From the NCBI RefSeq assembly GCF_002646595.1, contig NZ_PDUD01000022.1, positions 124,001 to 188,000 on the forward strand: a stretch of 64,000 bases of DNA, in the 5' to 3' direction. Positions 26,323 through 35,859 of this stretch are shown here, one piece after another. Origin of the DNA: Flavilitoribacter nigricans DSM 23189 = NBRC 102662 (GTDB lineage Bacteria > Bacteroidota > Bacteroidia > Chitinophagales > Saprospiraceae). Position 1 is the stretch's first letter. Every line of letters begins with the position of its first letter. Position numbers and translations under genes: made by a program. The notes below the pieces were generated by a model that was not told where the DNA came from, searched no databases, and was given only the letters and a program-made list of their open reading frames with translations.

Positions 26323-27432
26323 CTAAATCAAGTTATTTACCTCATTGATAATAGCATAACTCAATTTCTTACCGTTTGGAAGCTCAGTCCCTCCAATATT
26401 ATCTTCCCAGGTGATCACTAGTTTTCCAAGCTCATTGACACCGTGGACTCCAAAATCGTCATAATTTGCCTTAAAGGATTCCGGCACAATATTCACTCCC
26501 CACTTTTTCACTACTCCACTTTGCCAGGCGTCATTCACTTTGGATACCACGAGGATATCGGTGCTTTCGTTTTCCCCTTCCGTAAGGGCAAAAATTGTCT
26601 GATATTTTTCGGAATACCTTAAGGTTCCTTTAATCACAGAATTAGCCGGAGCTAATACTTCTGCCTTGTGACCATCCTGATAATAATGCCTGATCAGCTG
26701 ATTATATTTATTTACCATAAATTTACCGGGCCAACCCAGATCCAAAATATTGGATAACATGGCGGATTCGTATGGTTGCATATCTGACTCCGCCGGATCA
26801 ACCGCATTTCCTGCTGCGTACTGGTCTACAATACGCTGAAAATATTGCTGTAAAGCGGCTTCTGATGCCAGCGCATCCGGAATATCATCAAGGGTCACCT
26901 GCACCTCTCCCTTGTATATGGTGCTGCCATTGGGAAATCCGGCTCCTCTGATCGAGGCCGAGTGGATTATGGTACCGTGAGAGGTCGAAATTGCACTTTT
27001 CTTCTGAAGCAGGTTCGAATGCGATGCATTTAACTGGGCGGTAATTTCTGCTAATTGGTTACCCTGATAGCCCAGACTTGCCGCTACATCTACTGCCGAT
27101 TCAAACGCTTCATTCAACAAGAAATCTGAAACGAAACCGTAATTAGCGGGCACCTCGGTTATGCCACAGCTAACCGGGCCAAGATCGGAGATGACGTGGT
27201 GGTAATAACTGACAATGTATTGGTTTGGCGGACAGGCCCATTTTTGTTCGTCCGCAGCTACTCTTTGCTTATTTGTGTTCTTTGGGAACTCTAATTGAAT
27301 CTGACAAACAGCTCTTTTTCTCATTTTGATTTTGGGTTTAAAAGTTTGAACTGGTCTAAACTTATTGTCTGCCGATGAGGCCAAAGTATTGGATTTACTG
27401 GCGAAGGGCTTTTTGAGTTTCGTACTGCCCAT
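26323..27432 (-). CDS. Unrecognised protein
   Basis: A frame of 369 residues, or about 333 if it starts at MRKRAV (27324), which I think more likely because the first 36 residues are basic and low-complexity. There is no signal peptide or membrane helix. The N-terminal third has three Cys (QIQ region, WACPPN, VSCGITE), and the middle has a helical stretch AAVLxx-like around ESAVDVAASLGYQGNQLAEITAQLN. The C-terminus contains aromatic and Gly-rich segments (LGWPGKFMVNKYNQLIRHYYQDGHK). No family is recognised. Composition is less GC-rich than neighbours, which hints at recent acquisition. It is a single gene on the minus strand. Confidence 0.6.
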   Translation of the reverse strand: MGSTKLKKPFASKSNTLASSADNKFRPVQTFKPKIKMRKRAVCQIQLEFPKNTNKQRVAADEQKWACPPNQYIVSYYHHVISDLGPVSCGITEVPANYGFVSDFLLNEAFESAVDVAASLGYQGNQLAEITAQLNASHSNLLQKKSAISTSHGTIIHSASIRGAGFPNGSTIYKGEVQVTLDDIPDALASEAALQQYFQRIVDQYAAGNAVDPAESDMQPYESAMLSNILDLGWPGKFMVNKYNQLIRHYYQDGHKAEVLAPANSVIKGTLRYSEKYQTIFALTEGENESTDILVVSKVNDAWQSGVVKKWGVNIVPESFKANYDDFGVHGVNELGKLVITWEDNIGGTELPNGKKLSYAIINEVNNLI

Positions 27433-27808
27433 ACGGGCCCGTACCGGGGGAAAGTACGGAACGAGAAAAAGCTGAAGTCCAGGAGATTCAAGACTTTAGG
27501 CCACAGTCCAGATGAATAAGTTTAAACCAGTTCTTTAATAAACATTTTCAATTGGTAGACGATGGTATTAGAAAATGTCAGATGATTGCTTCCATTTTTT
27601 CAAAAATAAAAGCTCTAACCCAATGGATTTGGCAGGGGGGGAAGGATAGGAACGGGGGAACAAACGGGATTTAAAATAGCTTTTCCGGGCACCAATGTGA
27701 CGCTGGCAGCAGAGCAAAGGAGGAGAAGCTAAGAGGAAGAAAACCGATTCCTAATTGGAACTACCCCCTTTTTATATAATCATCCATGAAACAGCAAATA
27801 GACCGTGT

Positions 27809-27869
27809 GAAGTCCTCCCTAGTACAGTAAGGTATTGGTGCCGGACCTTACTACACTATGGAGAACTTC
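27809..27869. repeat. 25-bp imperfect inverted repeat downstream of a permease gene
   Basis: In the gene-free stretch 27433-27909. GAAGTCCTCCCTAGTACAG then TAAGGT (27809-27833) pairs with ACCTTA then CTACACTATGGAGAACTTC (27845-27869), 20 of 25 matching, with an 11-base loop. CCATGAA/TTCATGG extends it outward. It lies 40 bp past the permease stop on the minus strand and may act as its transcript end. No T-tract follows. The rest of the stretch shows no gene. Confidence 0.45.
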
Positions 27870-27909
27870 ATGGTTGTTTGACCTCACTGCTTAATGCAAC
27901 TTAAGTTCA

Positions 27910-30531
27910 TCACTCACTCTTGATACTATTCACCGGATTCATAAAGGCTGCCCGCAGGGCCTGGAAACTCACCGTAAGCAAAGCCAGGATCATGGCCAGT
28001 AAACCCACTACGGCGAATACCCACCACGACAGATCCGTCCGGTAACTGAAATCCTCCAGCCAGTTGTTCATCAGCAGCCACGCCAGCGGAACGGCCAGGA
28101 TACAGGCGATCAGTACCAGAAAAATGAAGTCTTTGGATAAGAGTTGCCAGAGGTTGGTGACCGTAGCGCCCAGCACTTTCCGGATGCCGATCTCTTTGGT
28201 CCGTTGCTCGGCCACGTAGGAGGCCAGACCGAACAGGCCCAGGCAGGAGATGATCACCGCCAGCAGGGCAAAGAAGGTGGCCAGTTCGCCGATGCGCTCT
28301 TCGTTCTGGAATTTGCGGGCGTATTCTTCGTCGGCAAAATGGTATTCGAAGGCATTGACCGGATCGTATTTTTTGAATATGGTTTCGATCTGGCTCAGGG
28401 CCTCGTGGGCCCGGCTGTCCGGTTTGAGCTTGATGTTGATCTGATTGAGCCAGGTTTCGTGGTGCATGAAGAGGGTCTGACGCACCGGATCGTAGGGGGA
28501 CTGGGTGATCAGGTTTTTCACCACCCCGACGATCTCGTGGCGCATATCGCCGCGCTCCATAATAGTACCGACGGGATTTTCCAGTCCCATGTACTCCACA
28601 GCCGCTTCGTTGAGGATGATGGCGGAAGAATCCGTAGCGAAATCCCGGGAAAAGTCCCGCCCTTCGATGATCTCCCAATCCACCATATCGCCGAAATCGT
28701 AGGTAACCCGCAGGCTGGTGAAGTCGTTGCTGAGCCCGGGATCCATACCGTCCCAGGTAAAGCCGCCGTTGGTGACGCCGGTAGAGGTGACCGGAGAATC
28801 GGTACCGACCATGTTCTCCACCTTACTGGTATTGAGCAGGTCGGTCCGCAGGGCCTCCCAGTGGGTAATGATGTCGCGGTTTTTGATCGGTACCCGGACC
28901 AGATTATCGCGATTGTAGCCGATCGGGCGGTCTTTGGCGAATTCGATCTGCCGGAAAATAAAAATGGTACCGATGATCAGCACTACCGAAACGGTGAACT
29001 GGATAACGACCAGTATTTTACGCGGCAAAGCGGAAAAACGTCCCAGGCGAAAGGTCCCCTTCAGTACCTTCACTGGCCGGAAGCCGGACAGGTACAGCGC
29101 CGGGTAACTGCCCGCAATAATCCCCGTCAGCAGCGTAAATCCGATGCCCAGCATCCAAAACCAGGGATTGCTCCAGGGAATCCCCAGTTTTTTTCCGGCT
29201 ACTTCGTTGAAAGGCGGCAGCAGGACTACGGCCAGGATGAAAGCCAGCACGAAAGCAATACTGGCGATCAGGACGGATTCACTAAAAAACTGACTGACCA
29301 ACTGGGCCCGCAGGGAACCCAGCGTCTTGCGAATGCCCACCTCTCTGGCCCTTTTTTCCGAACGGGCCGTACTCAGGTTCATAAAATTGATGCAGCCCAG
29401 CAACAGCACGAAAATGCCGATGATCCCAAACATGCGCACATACTCGATGCGACCGCCCACACTGGCGCCATTTTCAAACTGGCTGTACAGGTGCCAGCGC
29501 TCCATGGGATGCAACCACAGCTGCGGCTTGGATATAGCGGCAAATTCCGGATCGATACTATTGTACTTCACATCTTTGATCTGGGCCGACACCTGTTCCA
29601 TGGTGGTGTTCTCGGCGATCTGCACCAGGGTGTTGAACCAGCTGTTTCCCCAGCCGGCCCGCTCTTCCAGGTTCTGATGTTGAAAGTTTAGTTTCCAGGG
29701 ACCGATGAATTCCAGGTCGCCAAAGGTCGAGTTTTCGGGCAGGTCTTCGTAGACACCGTTGATCGTAACGGCCAGGTCATTGCCGAGGATGATGCTTTTG
29801 CCCATCGGATCCTCCGTTCCAAATAAGGCTTCTGCCGCTGAGGCCGAAAGGACCACGGAGTTCTGGTCCTCCAGTGCGGAGCGCGTTCCCTGCAAAAAGT
29901 TCAGAGACAGCATTTCCGTGACCTCCGCCCCCATGAAGCGGCCGTTTTTAGTTACTTTCTTATCGTTGTAGCGCAATAGCTGATTGCTGGATCCCGTGAT
30001 CGTGATCACATTTTCGAACAGATCGCCGTGGTCTTTTTCCAGGGCCGGTTCAAGTTGCCAGGCCTCGCTCCACCAGGTGCTGATCTGGCCGTTCATCGTC
30101 TGGTTTTGCATCACAAAGGCCAGGCGATCGCTGTTGGGAAATTGCCGGTTGTTGTTCAGCTCGTCGTGGATCCAGAGGCCGATGAGGATGGGCACCAACA
30201 TGGCCAGCGCCAGCCCCCCGATGTTGATCAGGGAGTAGGACCGGTTCTTGAACAGGCCTCTCCAGGCGATCTTTAAATTGTTTTTAAACATTAGACTAGG
30301 TATGATCGGGTGAAAAAATCGAATGGGTTTCATGAGTGAAGGGCGGAAAAGGGTGATCACGTCCCAGGCAAAGCTGCGGCGGGCCCGGCGCGTGCCCTGC
30401 TCCTCCAGCTGGCGCTCAAAACGTTCGTAGAGATCTCCCTGGATATCTTCGAGGTAGTCGTAGTGGCAGAACCACTCGAGGAAGCGAACGGCCCATTGCG
30501 GAGGTCCGGATGTTGATTTTGGCTCTTTCAT
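27910..30531 (-). CDS. PadR-linked FtsX-like permease with N-terminal prefix domain
   Basis: An 873-residue inner-membrane permease. A cytoplasmic prefix (~10-70) with RFLEWFCHYDYLEDIQGDLYERFE precedes a standard two-half FtsX/MacB core: helix NIGGLALAMLVPILIGLWI, periplasmic domain, FtsX loop RAREVGIRKTLGSLRAQLVSQF, second periplasmic domain, loop RTKEIGIRKVLGATVTNLWQLL and C-terminal FMNPVNSIKSE. The ATG at 30531 begins this product; the upstream MQPFQN start is less likely. A PadR gene ends 88 bp upstream on the same strand. No ATPase gene is near. The prefix resembles that in the other PadR-linked permeases of this window. Confidence 0.92.
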   Translation of the reverse strand: MKEPKSTSGPPQWAVRFLEWFCHYDYLEDIQGDLYERFERQLEEQGTRRARRSFAWDVITLFRPSLMKPIRFFHPIIPSLMFKNNLKIAWRGLFKNRSYSLINIGGLALAMLVPILIGLWIHDELNNNRQFPNSDRLAFVMQNQTMNGQISTWWSEAWQLEPALEKDHGDLFENVITITGSSNQLLRYNDKKVTKNGRFMGAEVTEMLSLNFLQGTRSALEDQNSVVLSASAAEALFGTEDPMGKSIILGNDLAVTINGVYEDLPENSTFGDLEFIGPWKLNFQHQNLEERAGWGNSWFNTLVQIAENTTMEQVSAQIKDVKYNSIDPEFAAISKPQLWLHPMERWHLYSQFENGASVGGRIEYVRMFGIIGIFVLLLGCINFMNLSTARSEKRAREVGIRKTLGSLRAQLVSQFFSESVLIASIAFVLAFILAVVLLPPFNEVAGKKLGIPWSNPWFWMLGIGFTLLTGIIAGSYPALYLSGFRPVKVLKGTFRLGRFSALPRKILVVIQFTVSVVLIIGTIFIFRQIEFAKDRPIGYNRDNLVRVPIKNRDIITHWEALRTDLLNTSKVENMVGTDSPVTSTGVTNGGFTWDGMDPGLSNDFTSLRVTYDFGDMVDWEIIEGRDFSRDFATDSSAIILNEAAVEYMGLENPVGTIMERGDMRHEIVGVVKNLITQSPYDPVRQTLFMHHETWLNQINIKLKPDSRAHEALSQIETIFKKYDPVNAFEYHFADEEYARKFQNEERIGELATFFALLAVIISCLGLFGLASYVAEQRTKEIGIRKVLGATVTNLWQLLSKDFIFLVLIACILAVPLAWLLMNNWLEDFSYRTDLSWWVFAVVGLLAMILALLTVSFQALRAAFMNPVNSIKSE

Positions 30532-30619
30532 GATTCTTTTTTGGAGGTGGGGATTTTGGAAGGGCTGCACGGCGAATACTCAGTGGTCCACCGTGCTGTC
30601 CTCCTGTTTTCCCATTGTC

Positions 30620-30946
30620 TCATTCAAAGGCAATTTTCGGAATGGCATTCCAGAGGGCCAGTCGCTGGTCCTTGGTACTTTCCAGCATGTTCTTGCCGTG
30701 ATTGGTCAGTTTAAAAAAGCGCTTCCGTTTACCGCCGCGGACGTTGGTCGCCTCCCCGAATTCGGAAGTCAGGTAGCCCTTTTTTTCCAGGCGGCGCAGT
30801 ACCGTTTGCAGCGAACCGATACTCACCTTCCGGTCGAGGCGTTTTTCCATTTCGTCAATGATCGCCACGCCGTAGGCCTCATCGTACAGGATGGCTACCG
30901 TCAGCATAACGATCTCTTCGAATTCGCCGAGGTGGTGTTTGCTCAT
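30620..30946 (-). CDS. PadR-family transcriptional regulator
   Basis: A 108-residue winged-helix regulator of the PadR family: LGEFEEIVMLTVAILYDEAYGVAIIDEM, recognition helix SIGSLQTVLRRLEKKGYLTSEFG and wing GGKRKRFFKL. It lacks a long C-terminal sensor domain, like other short PadR proteins tied to membrane transporters. It is the first gene of an operon with the permease 88 bp downstream, which it probably represses. Unlike the other three PadR genes in this window, its upstream sequence has no clear pair of long direct repeats. Confidence 0.92.
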   Translation of the reverse strand: MSKHHLGEFEEIVMLTVAILYDEAYGVAIIDEMEKRLDRKVSIGSLQTVLRRLEKKGYLTSEFGEATNVRGGKRKRFFKLTNHGKNMLESTKDQRLALWNAIPKIAFE

Positions 30947-31374
30947 GAATCTATTTTTACCTTAAATGTAGTTATTATATCCAAACGGCGACCTTTTTCC
31001 ATTAAGTTTTAACATTTTCGGATTTACAGGAAAAGTGTTAAGCGGTAAGCCTCGCTCCGCAGCAAACGGGCGGTCTGGAGTATTTGGACCGGATTTTGAA
31101 CCGGCGGGACTACCCCTTGCAGGCGGTTGCCGAAGCGCTTTTTCCCGGCCCGATCCGGAAATAAAGACTAAGCAATCGGGAAAGGGTTGCCTGCAAAAAC
31201 CGAAAAGTTCGAAAATCGCTCCCCTACCCCTTTGTTTCCCGCGACTGCCCTGACTACAGAACATTGGTCTATGGTTTACCCGAATTTTAGCAACTGCTTA
31301 TGCCTGTTCCCGGGACCCGGATAACGAAAAATTACCTACACAGGTGAACGGTGTTTTTCTAAAATCCCATAAAA
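30947..31374. other. Divergent intergenic region between two PadR genes
   Basis: No coding sequence. TTGCAGGC (31117-31124) pairs with GCCTGCAA (31189-31196), and CCCGAT (31149-31154) with ATCGGG (31175-31180), forming a bent hairpin in the middle. The two PadR genes read away from each other; each presumably has its own promoter here. Confidence 0.4.
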
Positions 31375-31424
31375 ACTACAATCACGAATAAAATAATTTT
31401 TATATTTACTACAATTACGAATAA
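31375..31424 (+). promoter_or_regulatory. Two 17-bp direct repeats upstream of padR, likely operator
   Basis: ACTACAATCACGAATAA (31375-31391) and ACTACAATTACGAATAA (31408-31424) differ at one base and start 33 bp apart. The AT-rich promoter-like AATTTTTATATTT lies between them, and the second copy ends 6 bp before the PadR start codon. This fits self-repression by the encoded PadR. Confidence 0.62.
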
Positions 31425-31430
31425 TACAAC

Positions 31431-31757
31431 ATGAAAAAAACTAAGCTAGGGGAATTCGAAGAGTTGGTACTACTCACGGTAATTGTATTGCAGGAGGAAG
31501 CCTACGGCGTTCAGATTAAAAAGGAATTGCAGGATCGGCTCAACGAAAAGCTCAGCGTGGGCTCGATCCAAACTTCGCTGAAACGCCTGGAAGAAAAAGG
31601 ATTTCTCACCTCCGAATTCGGGGACGCCACCCCCAAACGGGGAGGAAAACGCAAGCGGATCTACGCGGCCACGCCCTACGCGCAGCGGGTACTGGAAGAG
31701 ATCAAAGCCGTTCGAATGGGTTTATGGGCCTCTATTGCCAAACTGAATATCGCATGA
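31431..31757 (+). CDS. PadR-family transcriptional regulator
   Basis: A 108-residue PadR protein close to the one at 30620-30946: LGEFEELVLLTVIVLQEEAYGVQIKKEL, recognition helix SVGSIQTSLKRLEEKGFLTSEFG and wing GGKRKRIYA. Its TGA stop overlaps the ATG of the permease (ATGA), so the two are translated together. Repeats at 31375-31424 probably form its operator. Short PadR proteins usually respond to a small ligand or membrane signal; none can be named here. Confidence 0.93.
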   Translation: MKKTKLGEFEELVLLTVIVLQEEAYGVQIKKELQDRLNEKLSVGSIQTSLKRLEEKGFLTSEFGDATPKRGGKRKRIYAATPYAQRVLEEIKAVRMGLWASIAKLNIA

Positions 31758-34411
31758 GCCACGCCGACCGCCCAATGCCCCCGAAATGGCCGTTGCAGCT
31801 GCTTCGCTTTTTCATCAGAGATGAATATCTGGAAGAGATCGAAGGTGATATGGAAGAGGTCTTCCGGGATGATCTGGAAATTTACTCAGTAGCGAAAGCG
31901 CGCCGCCTGTACGCACTCGAAAGCCTGAAACTGATCCGCCCCGGCCTGGTCAGACACCTGAAATTTAGCAATCACCCAAATACTGTTGATATGTTTAAGA
32001 ATTACTTCAAGATCAGTCTGCGCAATTTTGTCAAAAACAAGGATTACAGTCTGATCAATCTGGGCGGCCTCGTGCTGGGCCTCATCTGCTGCCTGCTTAT
32101 CGGGCTGCACATCCTGCAGGAACTGAGCTACGATCGATTCCACCCGGCCGCCGGCCGCACCTACCGCGTGGTGATGGATATGTTCGGCAACGGTGAACTC
32201 AAGACCAAAAGCGCACCGGTCTATCCGGCGGTGGGCCCTACCCTGCTGGAAGAATTTCCCGAGGTGACTGCCTACACGCGTATTCTGCCCTTCGGCAACG
32301 GAGTATACAGTTACCGAAAGGACGGTGGCCCGCTGGTACGCTACAATGAGAACAATGCCGTGCTGGCCGACGTGGGTTTTTTCCGGCAGTTCGGCTTTAA
32401 GCTGTTGAAAGGCGATCCGGACCGGGTACTGGCGCAAAAGGATCAGGTGGTGATCTCGGAAAGTACCGCCCTGAAATACTTCGGAGATGAAGATCCCATC
32501 GGCAAGACGCTGACGCGTCGGGGTACCGATGAACTGACGGTCAGCGGGGTCATGGCGGATTTCCCGGAAAACTCCCACATGGATTTCGACATCATTTTCT
32601 CCATGAAATCCATGGACGATTTTGCAGAGCTGCCGGAAAACTGGGGCTGGTACGACTTCTACACCTTCGTAGAGCTGGCGCCCACCGCTTCCGTTCCCGT
32701 TTTTGAAGCAAAATTAGGTGCACTGCTGGATGAAAAAAAAGCGAAATACTACCAGGAAAACAATTCCCGGGAAGTCCTCTGGTCCCAGGCTGTGGAGGAT
32801 ATCCACCTTTACAGTCAGGGCCTGAGTTGGGATATGGGGCAGAACGGCGGCGCCTACCAGATCTACTTCCTCGGTGCCGTAGCGCTGCTGATCCTGGTGA
32901 TCGCCTGGGTCAACTTTATCAATCTCTCCACCGCGCGGGCGGTCAAACGGGCCAAGGAAGTGGGCATCCGCAAGGTAGTGGGTGCCGGAAAACGGCAACT
33001 GGTCTTCCAGTTCCTGACCGAGGCGTTGCTCTACAATTCTCTCGCGGTGCTCGTTGCCGTTGGGGCCCTGTTCCTGCTCATCCGTCCCGTCAACCGCTTA
33101 TTCGATACCTCCCTGTCGATGGGGACGCTGCTGCAACCGACTATACTACTGGGACTTCTGGGACTGATCCTGGTCGGAGCCCTGCTTTCCGGCCTGTATC
33201 CGGCCTATATTCTTTCCTCCTTCCGCCCTCTGAACGTGCTCAAAGGTCGGTTTTACAACCGCAAATCCAGTTTCGGGTTCCGTCAGGTGCTGGTCGTCTT
33301 CCAGTTTGCGATCTCCACGGTCTTGATCCTCGGGACCTTCATTGTGGTCAAGCAACTTCGGTTCATGCAGAGTTATGACCTGGGCATGAATATGGAGCAA
33401 ACCCTGGTACTGCGGGCGCCGAGTTCGAATGCAGAAGGTGAACTGAGCAGCCGACTAGGCCTCTTCCGACAGACGCTGGAAGAACTGCCGGCCGTACAGG
33501 GCATGACCATCTCTTCCAGCATTCCCGGGATCGAGAATTTCGGGATCTCCGGTTTCCGTTCCCGGCACTTCCCGAATGAAGATCGCGACTGCTATCGCAT
33601 CCGGGTGGACGACGCTTTCATGCCGGAATTTGAGATCGATGTACTGGCCGGCCGTAATTTCCGCGAGGAAATGCGCAGTGACTCATCGGCGGTGCTGCTC
33701 AATGCCCGGGCCGCCGAGCACCTCGGATTTGCGAGTCCGGAGGCCGCCGTGGGCGAAAAGGTAAATCCGGGTTCCAACTACGAGTGGAATATCATCGGGG
33801 TGGTGGAGAATTATTACCAGGAGAGTATCAAGGAGGACCTCGATCCGATCATCTTTTTCCACAGTCCGGATCAGGGACGCTACTATTCCCTCAAGATCCA
33901 GGCGGATGACGCGGCGGCGACCATCGCGGCCATTGAAAGCCAGTGGGACCGGATCTATCCGGATAACCCTTTTGATTTCTTTTTCCTGGATGAGAATTTT
34001 GCCAGTCAATACGCAGCCGACCGGCGCTTCAACCTCATTTTTATCGGCTTTGCTTCCCTGGCCATTTTTGTGGCCTGCCTCGGTTTGTTCGGACTGATCT
34101 CCTACACCGTGGAACAGAACCGCAAAGAGATCGGCATCCGCAAAATCCTGGGAGCTTCGGCACCGCAGATCATCCGGAACCTGGCGGGAGATTACCTGAA
34201 ACTGATCCTGATCGCTATGATCGTCGCCTTTCCGCTGGCCTACTACCTGATGTCGCGCTGGCTGGATGATTTCGCCCAACGCACTACGATCGGGGCCGGC
34301 ATGTTCATCATCGGTGCCGGTTTGATCGTACTGGTAGCCATCCTCACGGTCAGCGGTAAATCCTACCGGGCGGCGACGGCTAATCCGATCCAGGCATTGC
34401 GGGAGGAGTGA
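31754..34411 (+). CDS. PadR-linked FtsX-like permease with N-terminal prefix domain
   Basis: An 885-residue permease. The cytoplasmic prefix PLQLLRFFIRDEYLEEIEGDMEEVF (residues ~11-35) and linker end at LKFSNHPNTVDMFKNYFK, where the FtsX core begins. First helix NLGGLVLGLICCLLIGLHI, first loop RAKEVGIRKVVGAGKRQLVFQFL, second loop NRKEIGIRKILGASAPQIIRNLA, C-terminal ATANPIQALREE. Periplasmic domains are of MacB type. The ATG at 31754 overlaps the PadR stop. It converges with a DUF418 gene 5 bp after its stop. No ATPase is encoded nearby. Confidence 0.93.
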   Translation: MSHADRPMPPKWPLQLLRFFIRDEYLEEIEGDMEEVFRDDLEIYSVAKARRLYALESLKLIRPGLVRHLKFSNHPNTVDMFKNYFKISLRNFVKNKDYSLINLGGLVLGLICCLLIGLHILQELSYDRFHPAAGRTYRVVMDMFGNGELKTKSAPVYPAVGPTLLEEFPEVTAYTRILPFGNGVYSYRKDGGPLVRYNENNAVLADVGFFRQFGFKLLKGDPDRVLAQKDQVVISESTALKYFGDEDPIGKTLTRRGTDELTVSGVMADFPENSHMDFDIIFSMKSMDDFAELPENWGWYDFYTFVELAPTASVPVFEAKLGALLDEKKAKYYQENNSREVLWSQAVEDIHLYSQGLSWDMGQNGGAYQIYFLGAVALLILVIAWVNFINLSTARAVKRAKEVGIRKVVGAGKRQLVFQFLTEALLYNSLAVLVAVGALFLLIRPVNRLFDTSLSMGTLLQPTILLGLLGLILVGALLSGLYPAYILSSFRPLNVLKGRFYNRKSSFGFRQVLVVFQFAISTVLILGTFIVVKQLRFMQSYDLGMNMEQTLVLRAPSSNAEGELSSRLGLFRQTLEELPAVQGMTISSSIPGIENFGISGFRSRHFPNEDRDCYRIRVDDAFMPEFEIDVLAGRNFREEMRSDSSAVLLNARAAEHLGFASPEAAVGEKVNPGSNYEWNIIGVVENYYQESIKEDLDPIIFFHSPDQGRYYSLKIQADDAAATIAAIESQWDRIYPDNPFDFFFLDENFASQYAADRRFNLIFIGFASLAIFVACLGLFGLISYTVEQNRKEIGIRKILGASAPQIIRNLAGDYLKLILIAMIVAFPLAYYLMSRWLDDFAQRTTIGAGMFIIGAGLIVLVAILTVSGKSYRAATANPIQALREE

Positions 34412-34416
34412 TCTGT

Positions 34417-35670
34417 TTAGCTGCGGCCGTAAGTCAACCGGCGCCAGAGTCGCTCCAGCGGTCCCTGCCGGAAACGGCGAAGCCACCACCAGCTCAGTAC
34501 GAGTTGGGCCACCCAGATGGCGGCCACGATGGGTAGCAGTTCCGTGCGGGAGATTTGATTGTATTGGCCCAATCCGTAACCGTAAAAGATGAAGCCGCAA
34601 ATGATGCTTTGCAGGATATAATTGGTGAGGGCCATTTTTCCGGCCATACTGACCGGGCGGAAGGAAAGGTTTTGCAGCCACCGCTGGTAGATGCCGTTGA
34701 ACAAAAGAATATAGGCCAGACCGAGCAACTCCTTGGGGAAAGCGAACAGCCAGGCCCGCCAGACACTGCGCACCGGTTCGAAATAGGCGTAGGTCCACTG
34801 GTAATACCGCAGATAATTGACCACCAGGGCAATCGCCAGTACCGTGGCTGTGATCAGCCAGTAATGCGGCAGGTTCCGATAATCCCGGAACACGTCCAGC
34901 TTGTACAACAGGATACCCAGCATCATCATGATCAGGGTGCGAAACAGGATGCCCTGGTAGAAGATCACGCCTTTATGGACCCGGGTATGCTCCGCATTGG
35001 TGGCGATGCTTTCGAAATAGGTTTGCCGGGGTACCGGCATTTCGGTCCGATCCGCTTCCTTTTTGCTGGTCCGGTTTTCCCAGCTGGTAATTGCTTTCCG
35101 ATCCGCCTCGCTGCGATCGGTTTCCGCGACCGCCGTCGCATCGGTAAATGCCCGGTATTGCTCCTGGGCCCGCCCCGCACTTTCGTAGGCATTATACAGG
35201 ACAATGGCAACCGGTATCAGCAACACCAGCAATAAACGGCGCACCGAAAAGGACCGGAATGGGAACAACAAAAAACCGCAGGTCGCGTAGTGGTACAATA
35301 TATCCCCGTCCCAGATCAGGTAGGCGTGAACAACACCAAATACGAACAGCCAGAGCAGCCGACGGGCGTAGATGTCCATCGCTTTCAGGCCCAAGCCTTT
35401 TTGTTCCAGGCGCTCCAGGAAGATGTAAAAACCCACCCCGAACAGGAGCGTGAACATACTGAAGAACTTACCCTGGGCCAGGAAATACACCCAAAAGCGC
35501 GTATCGTGATCCAACTCGCCGGCAAAGCCGAATTTATAGGGGCTCCAGGGATCGGGATAGGAAAAGGTCTCGACGTTAATGATCAGAATGCCGAGAATGG
35601 CAAGCCCCCTTAGAAAGTCGAGGGAGCCGATCCGTTCGCCGGATGAGGTTGGTTGCAGTTGTGAGTTCAA
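34417..35670 (-). CDS. DUF418 membrane protein
   Basis: An inner-membrane protein of about 417 residues with ~8 hydrophobic helices. It starts with RIGSLDFLRGLAILGILIINVETF, the usual DUF418 N-terminus with the LDxLRG signature also found in acyltransferase-3 relatives. The C-terminal domain has FRPVSMAGKMALTNYILQSIICGFIFYGYGLG, the DUF418 core. An insert of charged residues (~200-260) lies between helices. I placed the start at TTG 35670; an ATG at 35766 adds 32 basic residues unlike the family. Function is unknown; an acyl-group or envelope role is often suspected. Confidence 0.82.
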   Translation of the reverse strand: MNSQLQPTSSGERIGSLDFLRGLAILGILIINVETFSYPDPWSPYKFGFAGELDHDTRFWVYFLAQGKFFSMFTLLFGVGFYIFLERLEQKGLGLKAMDIYARRLLWLFVFGVVHAYLIWDGDILYHYATCGFLLFPFRSFSVRRLLLVLLIPVAIVLYNAYESAGRAQEQYRAFTDATAVAETDRSEADRKAITSWENRTSKKEADRTEMPVPRQTYFESIATNAEHTRVHKGVIFYQGILFRTLIMMMLGILLYKLDVFRDYRNLPHYWLITATVLAIALVVNYLRYYQWTYAYFEPVRSVWRAWLFAFPKELLGLAYILLFNGIYQRWLQNLSFRPVSMAGKMALTNYILQSIICGFIFYGYGLGQYNQISRTELLPIVAAIWVAQLVLSWWWLRRFRQGPLERLWRRLTYGRS

Positions 35671-35859
35671 TCGTGCTGGTTTGTGCCTACGGAAGATTAT
35701 CTTTCGCCAAGATAGATCACCCCGGCCGGACCGGCAAAGATCCGGGAAAGTTAATTCCCGCTGCATCGGGGATCTCTGCCGGTTTTGCTAACCTTCCGTC
35801 TGACCAGACGCCGGTCGATCCGGTTTGGAAAACCGGCCATTTATACGTAAATTATTAGA

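Noticed and set aside
28144-29691. Long plus-strand frame of 515 residues
   Set aside because: Entirely antisense to the PadR-linked permease; charged/His/Gln-rich composition is typical of a shadow frame in GC-rich coding DNA.
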